Source: Limnoperna fortunei (taxonomy: Eukaryota; Mollusca; Bivalvia; Mytilida; Modiolidae). From it: a stretch of DNA of 64,000 nt. Shown here piece after piece: positions 48,161-60,142 of this stretch (positions are counted from its first letter, which is position 1; each line of letters opens with the position of its first letter). The notes under the pieces are model-generated. The model saw only the letters and a list, made by a program, of their open reading frames with translations. It had not been told where the DNA came from and ran no database searches. The stretch spans positions 72,392,926 through 72,456,925 of the forward strand of contig OX104117.1 of the NCBI GenBank assembly GCA_944474755.1. Reading direction: 5' to 3'. The translations under genes and the position numbers were made by a program.

Positions 48161-49675
48161 TCCGTCGCAATGAAGTCACAAATTTGGCTTAAAAATTCCT
48201 GTAATATATTTATTTGAACATACTACCCGTTAAAGTAGACAGTTACGTATTTTACCACAAACGTTAAGGAAATATTAACTACTTACTATTCGTTTTATGT
48301 GCAAAGTTGACAATTCGACAGTGGCCAACACACTGACACATATTGTAGAAGGCGACATAGAAGTGTCTATTTAAGTTTCTATAGTAAACATGTTCAATAA
48401 GTTTTTCTGTTTAACAAGTTTATAATATCATAGCATGGTTTCAACCATAGGAAACAGGAAAAAAAAGTATTTAAACACGGACTTTTTAATAAGCTATTAC
48501 GGTTAGATGATTAATAACCTTTTTGGGATAGTAGTTTGACAGAATGTATGTATAAGAATATACGTTTTAATAATGCAACAGAAATATTATAAAACACGCC
48601 TCCGTAGATAGTTCATGTTGATCTAGATTGTAAAATGTAGACTGTCGTTAAAAGCTGATTTATACATTATATATTTTATTTCACGCGGTAAATTTCATTT
48701 TCAGATAAGGTATTGCATGTATTTGTTTTATTGCCATGTTTTACTGCAAATGAGATGAACAATTAAGTGCAAGTATGAATATTGATGATAGTACTAGGGC
48801 AGATAACAATCCTGTAATAGATTGGCCTATTATTCTATTTGGTTACATTTCAAATTCTTAATGCATGAAATGGGAATATTCAAAACAAACCAGTTATACA
48901 GCTGCATATTGTTATTATCACTGAAAGAAATCTGCTACAGTCAAGTCCCTATAAAACTTGGGACCCACAAGTATTTTAGTGATGTTGATGTAATAAACTA
49001 TTGAAAGAGAAATAAGGAGGTAACATATAGGTAATACAAACACTCACAACCTGAAGTAAAGACAAACCAGTGAACAGACAAAATTATAAATTTTGAACCC
49101 CACATACTTCTATTAAAATCAGAAATAAAACAGATGCTCCGATCGTTTAAAGATTTATTGCTGCATTATAATGACGCTGTTTGTGTTTAATGCTGCTATA
49201 CGGTCTGTGATTAATGTTTCTATATGGTTGTAGGTCAATTTTGGAAGACAAAAAAGCAAATCTAGATCACACAGATTAGCTGTGTAAAAATCAAAACAAC
49301 ATTAAAGGCTTTGCTAGCTGGATATTTCCTTGTAACACTCAGCAATAACCCATGCTAGTAATAGCTCTGTTCTTACTCTGTCTTAAGGTTTCCGCATTCA
49401 GTAGTCACTGCTTTGACCCACTTAGACTGGCGGGTTGCACATAGGTATAATAATCTTAAAAGTTAAGTTTTGTTTCAAGTTAATGATAGGGAGATTATTT
49501 CATAATTTAGAAATTTTAAAAAGAACTTGCACACTCTAGACGTCATTAAAAAGTACTTTCTGGAGGTTTCATTTGAGGTTATCAATATTTATGTTCAACA
49601 AAGCTTGCAATTGTAGGTAAATATATTGGTTGCAGTGAATATAGTATATATGTAAGATGTGCTTTTGATGATTTT
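48161..49675. other. Stretch with no recognisable gene
   Basis: AT-rich, no supported coding exon or repeat. Confidence 0.5.
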
Positions 49676-49780
49676 TGGAGCTATACTCACCCCAAGGCGC
49701 CTAAACACATTCACGGTGTTTGGAGCTATACTCACCCCAAGGCGCCTAAACACATTCACGGTGTTTGGAGCTATACTCAC
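49676..49780. repeat. 45-bp tandem copies of an exon end plus donor
   Basis: Two further copies of the junction found at 49781, giving three in total with the parent. On the minus strand each reads CACCGTGAATGTGTTTAGGC, GCCTTGGG|GTGAGTATAG and CTCCAAA, i.e. about 28 exonic and 17 intronic bases. The unit is 45 bp, so the frame (VNVFRRLG) is kept through the array. Confidence 0.88.
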
Positions 49781-49832
49781 CCCAAGGCGCCTAAACACAT
49801 TCACGGTTGAGATATAATCCCTCGTTGGGTAA
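49781..49832 (-). CDS. Candidate 52-bp internal exon of an unidentified gene
   Basis: The minus strand has the acceptor TTATTCTTACAG at 49833-49844, a 52-bp open segment reading YPTRDYISTVNVFRRLG, and the donor CTTGGG|GTGAGTATAG. It is the only frame of the three without a stop. I do not recognise the protein. No neighbouring exons were found in the window, so this could be one exon of a gene with very long introns or a chance match. The tandem copying of its 3' end with the donor, as at two certain IKK exons, raises my confidence a little. Confidence 0.4.
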
Positions 49833-50139
49833 CTGTAAGAATAAAAAAAAATTTTAAAAAGGAAAAATTAAGAAAACTAACCATAGTTGCTGTTTTTTTT
49901 AAAACGCCATTTGAAGACGTCGAAAAAGTAGGCTTATTGTTCCACCTGGCCAAAATATTAGTTCCTTTACGGTTGCACAGACAAATTCCCTATCTAATTG
50001 ATTTATCATTTATTTACAGTTGATTTATTATTTGTTAACTTATTCTTGTCCTTCATATAGCTGAAATACTTCATGCTGGGCCTTAAGCGTCAATTCATGA
50101 AATAAAAAATGTTGATTTTTTGTATAATTAGGTGGTAAA

Positions 50140-51060
50140 TGAAAATTACACTTGTAAGATTAAGTACTCGTATATTAGGAAAAATAGCAAAGCAAACCGA
50201 CCGAACCGACCGAACAACAAGAGCCAAAAGTCAAGAGACAGTTCCAAATCCGGATATAGACAAACGTAACAAAAAAACCAGAAACACAGAAAAAACAGTA
50301 ACCAGAACCCAACAAACAATTGGTGCAGTCAGGTGCTCTTGACGAGTAAGCAGTGATTGCCTCTAATTACCCGTCGAGTTACTCATTGTCATGTCTAGGG
50401 AAAAGTCAAATCCAGTAATAGGAACACTACCTATGACTCAACGAAAATGTTTAATCTTATTTGAGACACTGATTTCCCATCAATTAAGTCATTGTGACGA
50501 CCATAGAACGTCTGGTGAGATAACATCAACCTAGGTACAACAAACTCTTGTTTTAGTTGTTTAGCAGTCAACAGTAGTGATCGTTATAGAAAATCGGAAT
50601 ATCGATCGCAGGATCTAGAATAGCGCATACGTTGTGAAATGTTCACACAGTACGCTAGAGCTGCTGGAATCTTGCTGTCAATTAACGGGAAGTTGACAAT
50701 TAAAATGTTGAAGTCATCACGTTTATCGTAGAATCTAGTTTGTAGTTTTCCTGAGTCCTTTTTCAGAAGAATGTCTAAGTTATAGGCTGACCTTAGTGTA
50801 TTGGTGGTGTCTTTAATTTCAACTCGCTATGGTAAATTGAAAGAACGAGAGGAGCACAAATAAGTACCCATGGGAATACCAACAGTCTGTTTAAAAACTT
50901 GTCCTCTAAACATGATGATATGTTGTCAATCAATCAGAAAATATAACATAAGACAAATCAGTATATTTAGTATTAGATTTAGAGTCATTGATGATGAAGT
51001 AAGTTGTGTCATGACTAAATACCAGGTATTTATATCGTCTTTTTCCGTTACTTATGTTAA
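50140..51060 (-). pseudogene. Penelope-like reverse transcriptase fragment, internally deleted
   Basis: On the minus strand the order is a degraded upstream RT block (about 51060-50860), an MGT remnant, then, after a loss of about 170 bp relative to the plus-strand copy at 58 kb, ELEIKDTTNTLRSAYNLDI, an FNILIVNFPLIDSKIPAA block and a shared 3' tail down to about 50140. Stops and frameshifts make it inactive. Family assignment rests on the RT wording shared with the other copy. Confidence 0.6.
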
Positions 51061-52660
51061 TGTCGTCTATTTTCATTTTTCACGAATATAAATTTTAAAA
51101 ATATGGGTGTTCAGCTATTTCTAAATGTTCAAAATAGTTTTGATTGGCAAAATACATTTATCTATACTTTCACAACACACCTTGGCATAGAAAGGTCGTG
51201 ATAATATGGTTTTAATCTAATGAGTGTGATAATATGTGTAATAAGTTAACGCCAAGTCCCTGCAGGACATTAAGAGAAACGTTGTGCATAGAAGTGATGA
51301 TTAGGAAGATTACCAAGGCTCCTTCTATGTCGTTAAGTTCTGTCAAAAACACATTTTTATAGCTACAGTACTACTTAAATTTGTCATACCATTAATTTCG
51401 TTATTGCTTTCATAAGCTGGCATGATATGAAACGTAATGCTGCTACAGACATGCTGCAAGAGGCAAATCAGTTAAGCTAAAACCAGAATGTAAACGATAC
51501 AAATAAAATACAGTGCCAATAGGAAGGTAACAGACGCAGCAAATGATAGAAATTAGTCGCGTATTACCAAAATGAACAACAAAATGAACTTGTTATCAAC
51601 TTATCAAAATCTTACATTCTTTATAAAGTGTAACTATTTATCATATATACTTCGTGGTCCTATTTGGTTGAGAAAATGTAATTTATGTGTGTATGATGAT
51701 GCAAAAATCACCAAAATTACATTATGTTATCTTTAGTATTACGAAAACAGTGATTTATTTTCCGTTATAAAATTTAAATTCGATTTTATTGTCTTCTAGA
51801 GATACATTATCAAATTTTGTTTACAAAATTTTATCTTATGAAAACATTTATTATATAATTCAGTACACTTGATTCATTTTGTCCAAAAAGCAATGACATC
51901 TTTGTTCGTGTACATTTTTCGATATGAAACATGTCCATTGTTTAAAAACGTGAATTTTACGTTGGTACTCTAATGTCTATCTATTAAACACCACCGTTTT
52001 ATGTTTTAAAAAATTCTCTTTACTGATCTTGATCAACATAGCTTATTTCAGTTCGTTTTTTTAATTTTTATGGCCTTAAATTATACCCGATGCTTTTCGT
52101 TTCCCAATGTTTATTTTCGTGAATAGTTCATAATTTTGTTTGATGTTATAACATAGTGAATAATTAATTTGTTCGATTTTATAACATAAACTGAACCCTG
52201 ATGTCATAAGGTGCCATAAAGTTTAGAGCTTTGAAAGGATCGACTTCCATTGTAGAAGTCCCAATACGCAATGCTGCTGTTATTGTATGTATTTTGTAGA
52301 ATAATTCTACATATTGTTCTTATATATAATTTACAATTAAATCCATCGATTTTCGTTTGGGAGACATTGAAATAATATTGCTTGCTTGCGGCGTTTGACT
52401 TCATCCCTCATTCAATTGTTATAATACATATTAATAATACAGGAACTATGCAAAACCTACAATTGCACAGAAGAGTAGGCAATGATTTTGTGGGAACATA
52501 TTCCTCTTTCCACTGCAGACATTTTGACAGAAACCGTTCACTCTACATTCTTGCAAATGAAGATTGTTTTTTATGAAAGGAGAAACAACTGGATTTTTAA
52601 TTTATATTAGCGCTAAATTGATTAATAAAAAAAAAATAAAGACAACCAAGACGCAAACCT
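51061..52660. other. Stretch with no recognisable gene
   Basis: Short ORFs at 52204-52404 (minus) and 52382-52576 (plus) have no domain or splice support. Confidence 0.5.
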
Positions 52661-52664
52661 TATC

Positions 52665-52988
52665 CCGCTGAATTCAATTTGACAAAAGAAGAGACATTGA
52701 TTTTAGACAGATGAGGTATGGGTGCCAAATATCCCGCTCAATTTGACACCAGAAGAGACATTGATTTCAGACAGATGAGGTATTGGTGCCAAATAGCCCG
52801 CTCAATTTGACAAAAGAAGAGACATTGATTTTAGAAAGATGAGGTATGGGTGCCAAATATCCCGCTCGATTTGACACAAGAAGAGACATTGATTTTAGAA
52901 AGATGAGGTATGGGTGCCAAATATCCCGCTCAATTTGACACAAGAAAAGACATTGATTTTAGAAAGATGAGGTATGGGTGCCAAAAAG
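52665..52988. repeat. 64-bp tandem repeat, five copies
   Basis: TTTGACA starts recur at exact 64-bp steps (GACA at 52681, 52745, 52809, 52873 and 52937). Each unit contains GATTTTAG, then ACAGATGAG|GTATGGGTG on the plus strand, an acceptor-like and donor-like pair ten bases apart. No parent exon identified. Confidence 0.93.
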
Positions 52989-55320
52989 CCGACGTTTTGT
53001 TTGTTGCATGATTTGGTTCTACGGCAAATTTATTGTTCTGGTATAAGTTGTAAAAATACACTCAAATACCCGTGCTGTGTCATATGGTATTCTGTATTTT
53101 CGGAAGTTGGCATCTGAATATTTGTTTTACAGAAAATTAGAATGTATGATATGTATCTTTTGAACCCATTGGAGGTTATGAGGATTGGCAATAATAAATT
53201 CTTAATCTGCAAATGGAACTCAGATAATCATGGTTGTAATTACCTAAATTAAAATGTAATACTATTTGATTCGAAAACAATTGTGTTGATTTACCAATCT
53301 CAAACTTAGGAACGAGGTTTTAAAATATAGAGGAAAACAGCTGCCTCACCTGTCTAAATACAATTACGATACTGAATCCATGTCATGTAGGAGCTATAAA
53401 CTATATAATTTATCTCTTTTGTCTGTACCTCTGGCACTTAAAATAAATGTATAAGAAAACAAATATTATAAGCCACTGAAAGCTTAAATAAGTTGATTTT
53501 TTTAGTAAATTGAAATGCATATTTATTGGAACATGTTCTAACGGAGACATTAGTTTTGTATTACATGCATTATCTTTTACAAATATTTCATAATGTTAGT
53601 GTTACAAAACTTTTTAATTAAGAATCTTTTAACAAGAAGAAATCATTTTATTACATTGGATTACATTACTTCGACCTAAAGATAAGTCATTAGACTGATC
53701 ATTGTGTACAGAATGGACGAAAACCTTGAAAACAAATAAAACTAAAATGACTGTAATATTACTAAACTGTAATTTACAAAATTACCACGAACCGTAAAAC
53801 TGATTCAAATATCATTGATTTTTTTACAGTTATATAATAATTGTGTAAATTTGCTAGCCCCAAATATTGAGATTACTGACTGAAGAATACACCGTTCAAA
53901 ATATAATTCAGCAACTTAATCTTGATATACAATTACTGACAATTATTATTTTACGTGCTTTATTATAAATGTACGACGAAACAGAAATACACAAAAATTG
54001 ATAAGCATATTGTCTAATTGAAATTAATTACAATTCTTTGTTGAAGCTGTACTAAATTGTTGCAAGCATTATAGCCTTGGTAGGTGTGTTTACATTTCAT
54101 TCTTACAGCTATGGAAATTGTGTTTTCCAAGGGGATATTATGTAACTCCATGGAAATCCCACTTCATTAAGGCTTTAAACACATATTCTCAATAAGAAAC
54201 CATAACATCACAGTAAATGTTAAACACAACTAAAGCTAATACAGTGAAGAATATTCTTTTTTTTTCTGCTAAATTTTACATTTAACATTTTGGTTTTATG
54301 TTATGTTCCATACAAAGATTCTTTTACCGTAGAGAGAATATAATAAGTAACTAAGTAACATTATTTGGAGTTATAAAATTACCATACCAGACATCATAAA
54401 CACTTATAACGTCAGTTATCAAAAGGCTGTACAAAATAAAAATAGAATCCTAACATTCTACATTATATCAGATTTCATCAGGCTTTTTCATGAAGACAGA
54501 TAATATATAAAAATATTGAAAAGACCAGGTACCATGCATTTAACAAATAACTAGCACTGGCTAAACAACAGGTTCCTACCTAGATGTATTTCTTGGGATT
54601 TCGGAAGTCAAACATGTTAGAACCTGACATGAATAGATAAATTTACTGTCAGTGTCAAACATTATTTACCAACCTTATTAAATGGTTTGGATATATATTT
54701 TTTACATCGCTACTTCTAGTTGCAAAAGCCTTGAGCAGCATTTATTAAGTCATCGTCCTTTATCACAAATTGTATTTTTTGGCATTATATATGACATATT
54801 GTTTGTTGTATTAAGGTAAGTTGGCCTATGATAAAAATATAATTTTTGCAGTCTTTTACCATTTGTAAAATCGTTTTGTTTCTTCGATAACTTTAGTCTT
54901 TAAAGAAAAGATATTTCATTCAATGCAAGCGATCTAATGACAACCATGCCGTAAAAACAAGGGTATCAAGTGAACGTCTTGACTCCAAAAGTTACTTTGT
55001 GTATATCCTGTTGGTCGTTAATGCTAAAGGGTTTGCCTAGCATGTTTTCAAAGACTTGTCTATACTAAATCACTCCCGCGTGTTTTTGATTTCATTTTTA
55101 TTATTACAATGTGCATCTTTGTATTACAAAAATCCTATAGGAAAAGAAATTTCCAATGATTACCATACTATGCCTTTTTTTCTGTTACATGTCACAAATC
55201 TTTCTTGATTTTTGCCACGGGAATTTTAAATAGTAAGTCAGCCATTTTTTGTCTAAAGGAACCTTGCGATGTTTACTACAACATCTTAATCATTTAGATT
55301 TTTACATATTGTTTGGGTTT
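52989..55320. other. Stretch with no recognisable gene
   Basis: Very AT-rich; no supported exon, tandem array or transposon ends. Confidence 0.5.
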
Positions 55321-55410
55321 GAGCGCCACTGATGAGTCTTGATTAGACGAAACGCGCGTCTGGCGAAGAAAAACTTTTTGTTAACCTTGGTATCTTTGAC
55401 GACATTTTAT
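55321..55410 (+). repeat. Dispersed repeat with ACGCGCGTCTGG core, copy 1
   Basis: GCCACTGATGAGTCTTGATTAGACGAAACGCGCGTCTGGCG is followed by CTTGGTATCTTTGACGAC. A related copy lies at 62107-62185. From memory this sequence type is frequent in mussel genomes, which supports the organism guess. Confidence 0.6.
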
Positions 55411-56251
55411 TTACAAAAGTTCTTCTGTTTTGAACGTTACGTTGATGATTGATATTCGGACAAACAGCGCGAGACTTTTCAAGACTCAAATCAGACGACA
55501 TTACCCGAAGGATTTCGAATAGTTAACTATTGATTGTTGCTACCATACACTTCCGTTCTAATTTAGGTCAAATTGGTTCCATGTAGTGTCTTGACCCTGT
55601 TTATCAAAGTATACTTGATCAACTATCAGGATTATAAAAAAATATCACCTGCGAATTTAGTATTTGTATTAAAAAAATGAACATTTGGATAAATCTCTAT
55701 ATTTATTATCTAAACATGGAATTGTACCGTTTATATCTTCTAAAGATGATAATAAAATCTGACATTGTTTCTTTTGGCGATTTTATTTATGTCATAAAAA
55801 GTAAAAACTATTCCTGGAAGCAATGCCAAACCGGCGTTGATTGTCTACTAAAGATAAAGTATATTGGTTTTTGCTAATTACTTTTTTCCTTGGTTAAAAG
55901 CACACATTCTACATGCAGTAAGAGTAAGGTTTTGAAAAAAAAGTAACACTTGAGTGAATGTTTTATCTTATAAGACTATGGTTAAGTGAAAAATTTGATT
56001 GATATTTTACCACGGCATATGAAAAAATATTTCGGATTAAATTCATTCTGTTATAACATTGCCTCACTGTCTAATCCGTCTACAGGTTCTTTACTTTTAT
56101 AATCGTTGCAGATGACATGATGTTTTTCTCCAGGGCAGGTTAAAATCAGAAGATAAACTTTTATTTGTTGTAATCTGTTGCAAATCTGAAGAAAGAACAC
56201 CGTGTTATAAACTTTTATGTTTGATGTTTAAAAACTTCCAAACAGAATTAC
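55411..56251. other. Stretch with no recognisable gene
   Basis: Only a 66-codon lysine- and isoleucine-rich plus ORF (55677-55877), likely chance. Confidence 0.5.
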
Positions 56252-56470
56252 CGTAACCAATAACTGTAACCGGTTGTTCTTTGACGGATACATCTTTTTG
56301 CCGGGATGTCTGTAACAGAAACAACGCAAGCTGGAGCGCGATTGATGGTTAGGCCTTCATCGTCAACGAAATCACCAAGTTATATTTGTCAAGTTTTGCT
56401 TCCAACTAATTGCATAAGTTTATTTATATTATTATACGAGGCTGCCTGTGCTCTAGCAACCTCAAGTTCT
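56252..56470 (-). pseudogene. Decayed exon-like segment with two in-frame stops
   Basis: One minus-strand frame reads ELEVARAQAASYNNINKLMQ, LVGSKT, then TGA CAA ATA TAA, then LGDFVDDEGLTINRAPACVV, SVTDIPAKRC and RQRTTGYSYWLR up to a donor-like TTACG|GTAATT. A pyrimidine-rich tract precedes AACCAAG at the other end. The protein-like composition on both sides of the two stops, in a single frame over 219 bp, suggests a once-coding exon. I do not recognise the family. The longer plus-strand ORF 56306-56545 is its antisense shadow. Confidence 0.4.
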
Positions 56471-58080
56471 CTTGGTTTCAGAAAATTTAAACAAATTAAC
56501 ATTCATTGGCTTGTTTTGTTTTTTTTCTTTATAACCACAACATAATAATGCACGAGGTTTTGTTATGTTGTCTCTTCAATTTTGTCTGTTCTGTTGCTGA
56601 TAGCTATTTCGATATTTCATTTTAATATTATATCTAAAAAGTATCAATACATTATTGAAATATTTACTCCCATAACATGTCAACTACACATCAGTTCATA
56701 CTGCTAAAATCACTTTTTCTTGAAATGAGTTCCATTCTTATGAACATTTTTTTTTCGCTCATTCGATATTGTACTACTGTTTAGTAATCACATTTATTTA
56801 AATTCTAGCATCTATCTCTACATCTCATACTCATAATTATAAATACAAAAACCTAACAAAGAACAAATATTCCTGTTTTGAAGATTACTATTATTGTTTT
56901 TATTCGGTATTTTACAATAAAATGTCTAGAGTTTTTGTAATATCACAGCATTTTATTAATATTAATTCAAAGCAGACAGAATATAAAGACAAACATCAAA
57001 ATGTAAATATAAAGATATCAAATTGTAGTCAAAGGAACAAAATTAATGTAAAATTATAAAGGTTCGCAAGGTGGTATAACATGAAGTTTATATTATATCA
57101 CGCCTTTGTTTTCGACTTCAAAATACAGACCAAAATGACGCAGTTTTTAAAGTGTTTGTTGTGTTTTAATTTTCAATTAAAAAGATCGTGACAGTTGTTT
57201 CCTCTAATGTCGTATAAGACCTTGAAATAAATGTGTTACGTACAAATATATAGAAACAAGTCGGTGAATTATATTTATACATATGAATAATATAGATAAC
57301 AAGCCAGTGAATTAAGTATATATATATATGAGTAATTAACACTAATGCTTAGGATACTTCTTGGCAATTTTGGATTTAAGGTATCCGGACCACAATTGAC
57401 CACGTGATCATATTTGATGCCCGGATGTCTATTGTTTTTAAATGGAGTAGACCTCCACACCCAGCATAAACCTTTGCAAATGAGTTTTAAGGTTAATAAG
57501 ACAGTAGATACATCAAAGTTTAACAAAAGTACACAACCACGAGAATGAGATTTTAAAAGTTTTTCTAGGTACATTTTCAAAATGTGTAATTTAGCATTTT
57601 CTGTAACCCCTTTTTGAACAGCTGTTAAAATAGATCTGTTTAGAAACGTACACTTGGCTAACCCTACTTTCCGTGCTTAAATTGACGCCATTTTGCAGTG
57701 TTTGCTATCCAAAATATGAACATAAGATTAAATTACTGGCGTTTAGAATGAAAACGCATATTTAAGGCTAATGACAGTCAGTAATCGCACGTCATACGTA
57801 TATGCAAATACGAGTCATATAACAACCAAATAAATACCATAAATAAAATGTGGATATTAAACGACCTGGTAGACATTTTGAGGTTTGGATCTATACCAAA
57901 TATAACAGCATTTAAACGTTTGATATTTCGATACTCTACACGGACATCACTCATATGCAGCTTAAAACCAGGCTTAAAGATCTTATTAAACGCTGATTTT
58001 TCAGGAAAACCGGAAAGAGACGATGTGAATACCTGATAATTAGCCATGACAGATCTTACTTCGATATCAAAGACTCTAAA
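56471..58080. other. Stretch with no recognisable gene
   Basis: ORFs at 57275-57580 (minus), 57778-58116 (minus) and 57848-58036 (plus) have no clear family; the last two probably cover decayed upstream parts of the Penelope-like element that follows. Confidence 0.45.
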
Positions 58081-59045
58081 TAAAATAATAAATATACCGA
58101 AAACAAAATCAGTCAAATGTTAAATTTTCTTATCGACAACATATTCATCATGTTTGGAGGACAGTTTTCCAACAGACTATTCGAATGGGTACTAATTGTG
58201 CTCCTCTCCTCGCCGACCTGTTTTTGTACTCTTATGAGGCTGAGTTCCTAAACGTCCTACTGAAGAAGAAAGAAAAGACTCTGGTCCAAACCTTTAATTT
58301 CACATTCCGCTATATTGATGAAGTTTTGTCCCTCAACAATACTAAATTTGGTGACTATTTACATTCAATTTACCCTAGCGAGCTGGAAATTAAAGACACC
58401 ACCAATACATAAGGTCAGCCGCTTACTTAGACCTACTTCTAGACATAAACTCAGGAAAAATACAAACTAGACTACGACAAACGTAACGACTTCAACTTTC
58501 CAATCGTCAACTTCCCGTTCATCGACAGCAACATTCCAGCAGCACCAGCGTATGGTATGTACATTTCACAACTTATATGTTATTCTAGATCCTGCGATCG
58601 TTATTCCGATTTGCTAGGCCGATCACTGCTGTTGATTGCTAAACTACTCAAACAAGGGTTTGTTGTACCTGGGTTGGTGTTAGCTCTCCAGAAGTTCTAT
58701 GGTCGTCACCACGACTTAATTGGTCGTTAATGGAAATCAGTGTCTAGAATACGATCTGACATTTCTGCTGAGTCATAGGTAGTGTTTCCTATTCCTAGAT
58801 TTGACTTTTCCCTAGAAAATACAACGAGTAACTCGACGTTGTTTAATTAGAAGCAGGCACTGCCTACTCGTCCGTAGCACCTGAGTGCACCCATGGTTTT
58901 TATTGAGTTCGGGTTACTCTCTTTCTGTGTGCTATGTTTTTCATTTTTGTGTTGTGTTTGTCTATATCCGGATTTTTTAACTGGTTTTTGGCTCTTGATG
59001 TTCGGTCGGTTTTCTTTGCTATTTTCTTGCAACAGAGGTTGGTAT
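58081..59045 (+). pseudogene. Penelope-like reverse transcriptase fragment
   Basis: Frames in order: a KYTEN...MLNFLIDNIFIMFGG stretch, a frameshift, then MGTNCAPLLADLFLYSYEAE from 58185, FNFTFRYIDEVLSLNN (YIDE at the catalytic YxDD position, with the second aspartate replaced by E), and IYPSELEIKDTTNT to a stop at 58412. Similar sequence continues in other frames (FNFPIVNFPFIDSNIPAAPA). The 3' tail to about 59045 matches the minus copy at 50140. Frameshifts, stops and the altered catalytic position make it dead. Placement in the Penelope-like group is by recollection of this RT wording. Confidence 0.65.
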
Positions 59046-59771
59046 TGAATAGAAAGAATATGTCACCATTGTATTTTAACATGTACAAATTGTGACATCT
59101 TCGTTTCAATATATTCTGATGTGTCGATTCAAACAGCTGCTACTGAGGAGAAAAGAAGATAGCGTAATCCTTGAGTTTCAAAGTACTTATTTGATGAAGT
59201 TATGAAGAAACGCCTCAAAAGCGTTCAGGACTGTTATACTTAAGTAGACACTCCGGACGTGTAACAATCGTAGTTTCTATCTGTTTCCTCAAAAAAAAAT
59301 CAGAGCAGATGTTACTAGATGAGATTATGCTGTTTTACGTTAGTTTTTTTGTTTGGTGGTTTGTTGTTGAGGATTATTGTCTTTGGGTTTGTGCATGTGG
59401 TTGTCTATGATTTGTACGTTTATTATCACCTTTCTTTTTTATTAAACGCTAGCCAGTCAATACATTTTATCCATAAATCTATGGATAAAATGAATTTCAT
59501 TAATTTAAGGTAATAACAAAATACCGAACACCGATGAAACTGTAAAAAAAAAGACAATCCACAAATCAAAGTCCGGGAAACCGGCAAACTCCAGAACCAA
59601 CAACCAACATAAAGCAACTACAACAATGGTCCTGACCTGATACAGGCATTTCAAGAAGAAATGGTGGGTTAAACCAGCTTTTATGGCATGCCAAACTCAT
59701 TCGCTTTTATTACTGTAGAATGTGAGTTGGTTAGTTAAAGTCTAATTTGTTACAAAGTAGATATTTAAGGA
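59046..59771. other. Stretch with no recognisable gene
   Basis: Short ORFs only (59319-59513 plus, 59426-59617 minus). Confidence 0.5.
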
Positions 59772-60142
59772 TTAACTACAAAAAATGTTTTCTCCATCGA
59801 GGGATAACAAAATTTCCGTTTTGCGCATTGTATAATCCGCGTAGCGGATTATATTAAATGTGCACAACGGAAATTTTGTTATCCCTCGATGGAGAAAATA
59901 TTTTTTGTAGTTAATACCTATAAATAAATTCAAACAGCAGAATAAACTCAACAATTTTATTTTTGTAACTGGACATTTTTGAAAAAAGAAATCAACACAA
60001 AAACTGTTAGTTTCCCGTGGAGTAATATATGACGTCAAATGGCACGTGTCTCCATGACGATCAAATTTGTTTTCCATCCTCTGATAGAAAATATTTTCCA
60101 GCCAATCAAAAGTCAGTATTCTCGCAAAATTTATTTATATAC
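59772..60142 (-). repeat. Dispersed repeat, copy 2, with a long terminal hairpin
   Basis: Reverse-complement copy of 20219-20555. One end is a near-perfect inverted repeat of about 70 bp per arm (ATTAACTACAAAAAATGTTTTC...TATAATCCGC against GCGGATTATA...GTAGTTAAT, 59772-59918), which can fold into a long hairpin. Contains the same TGACGTCA and TTGGCTGGAAAAT blocks. Non-coding mobile element candidate. Confidence 0.8.
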
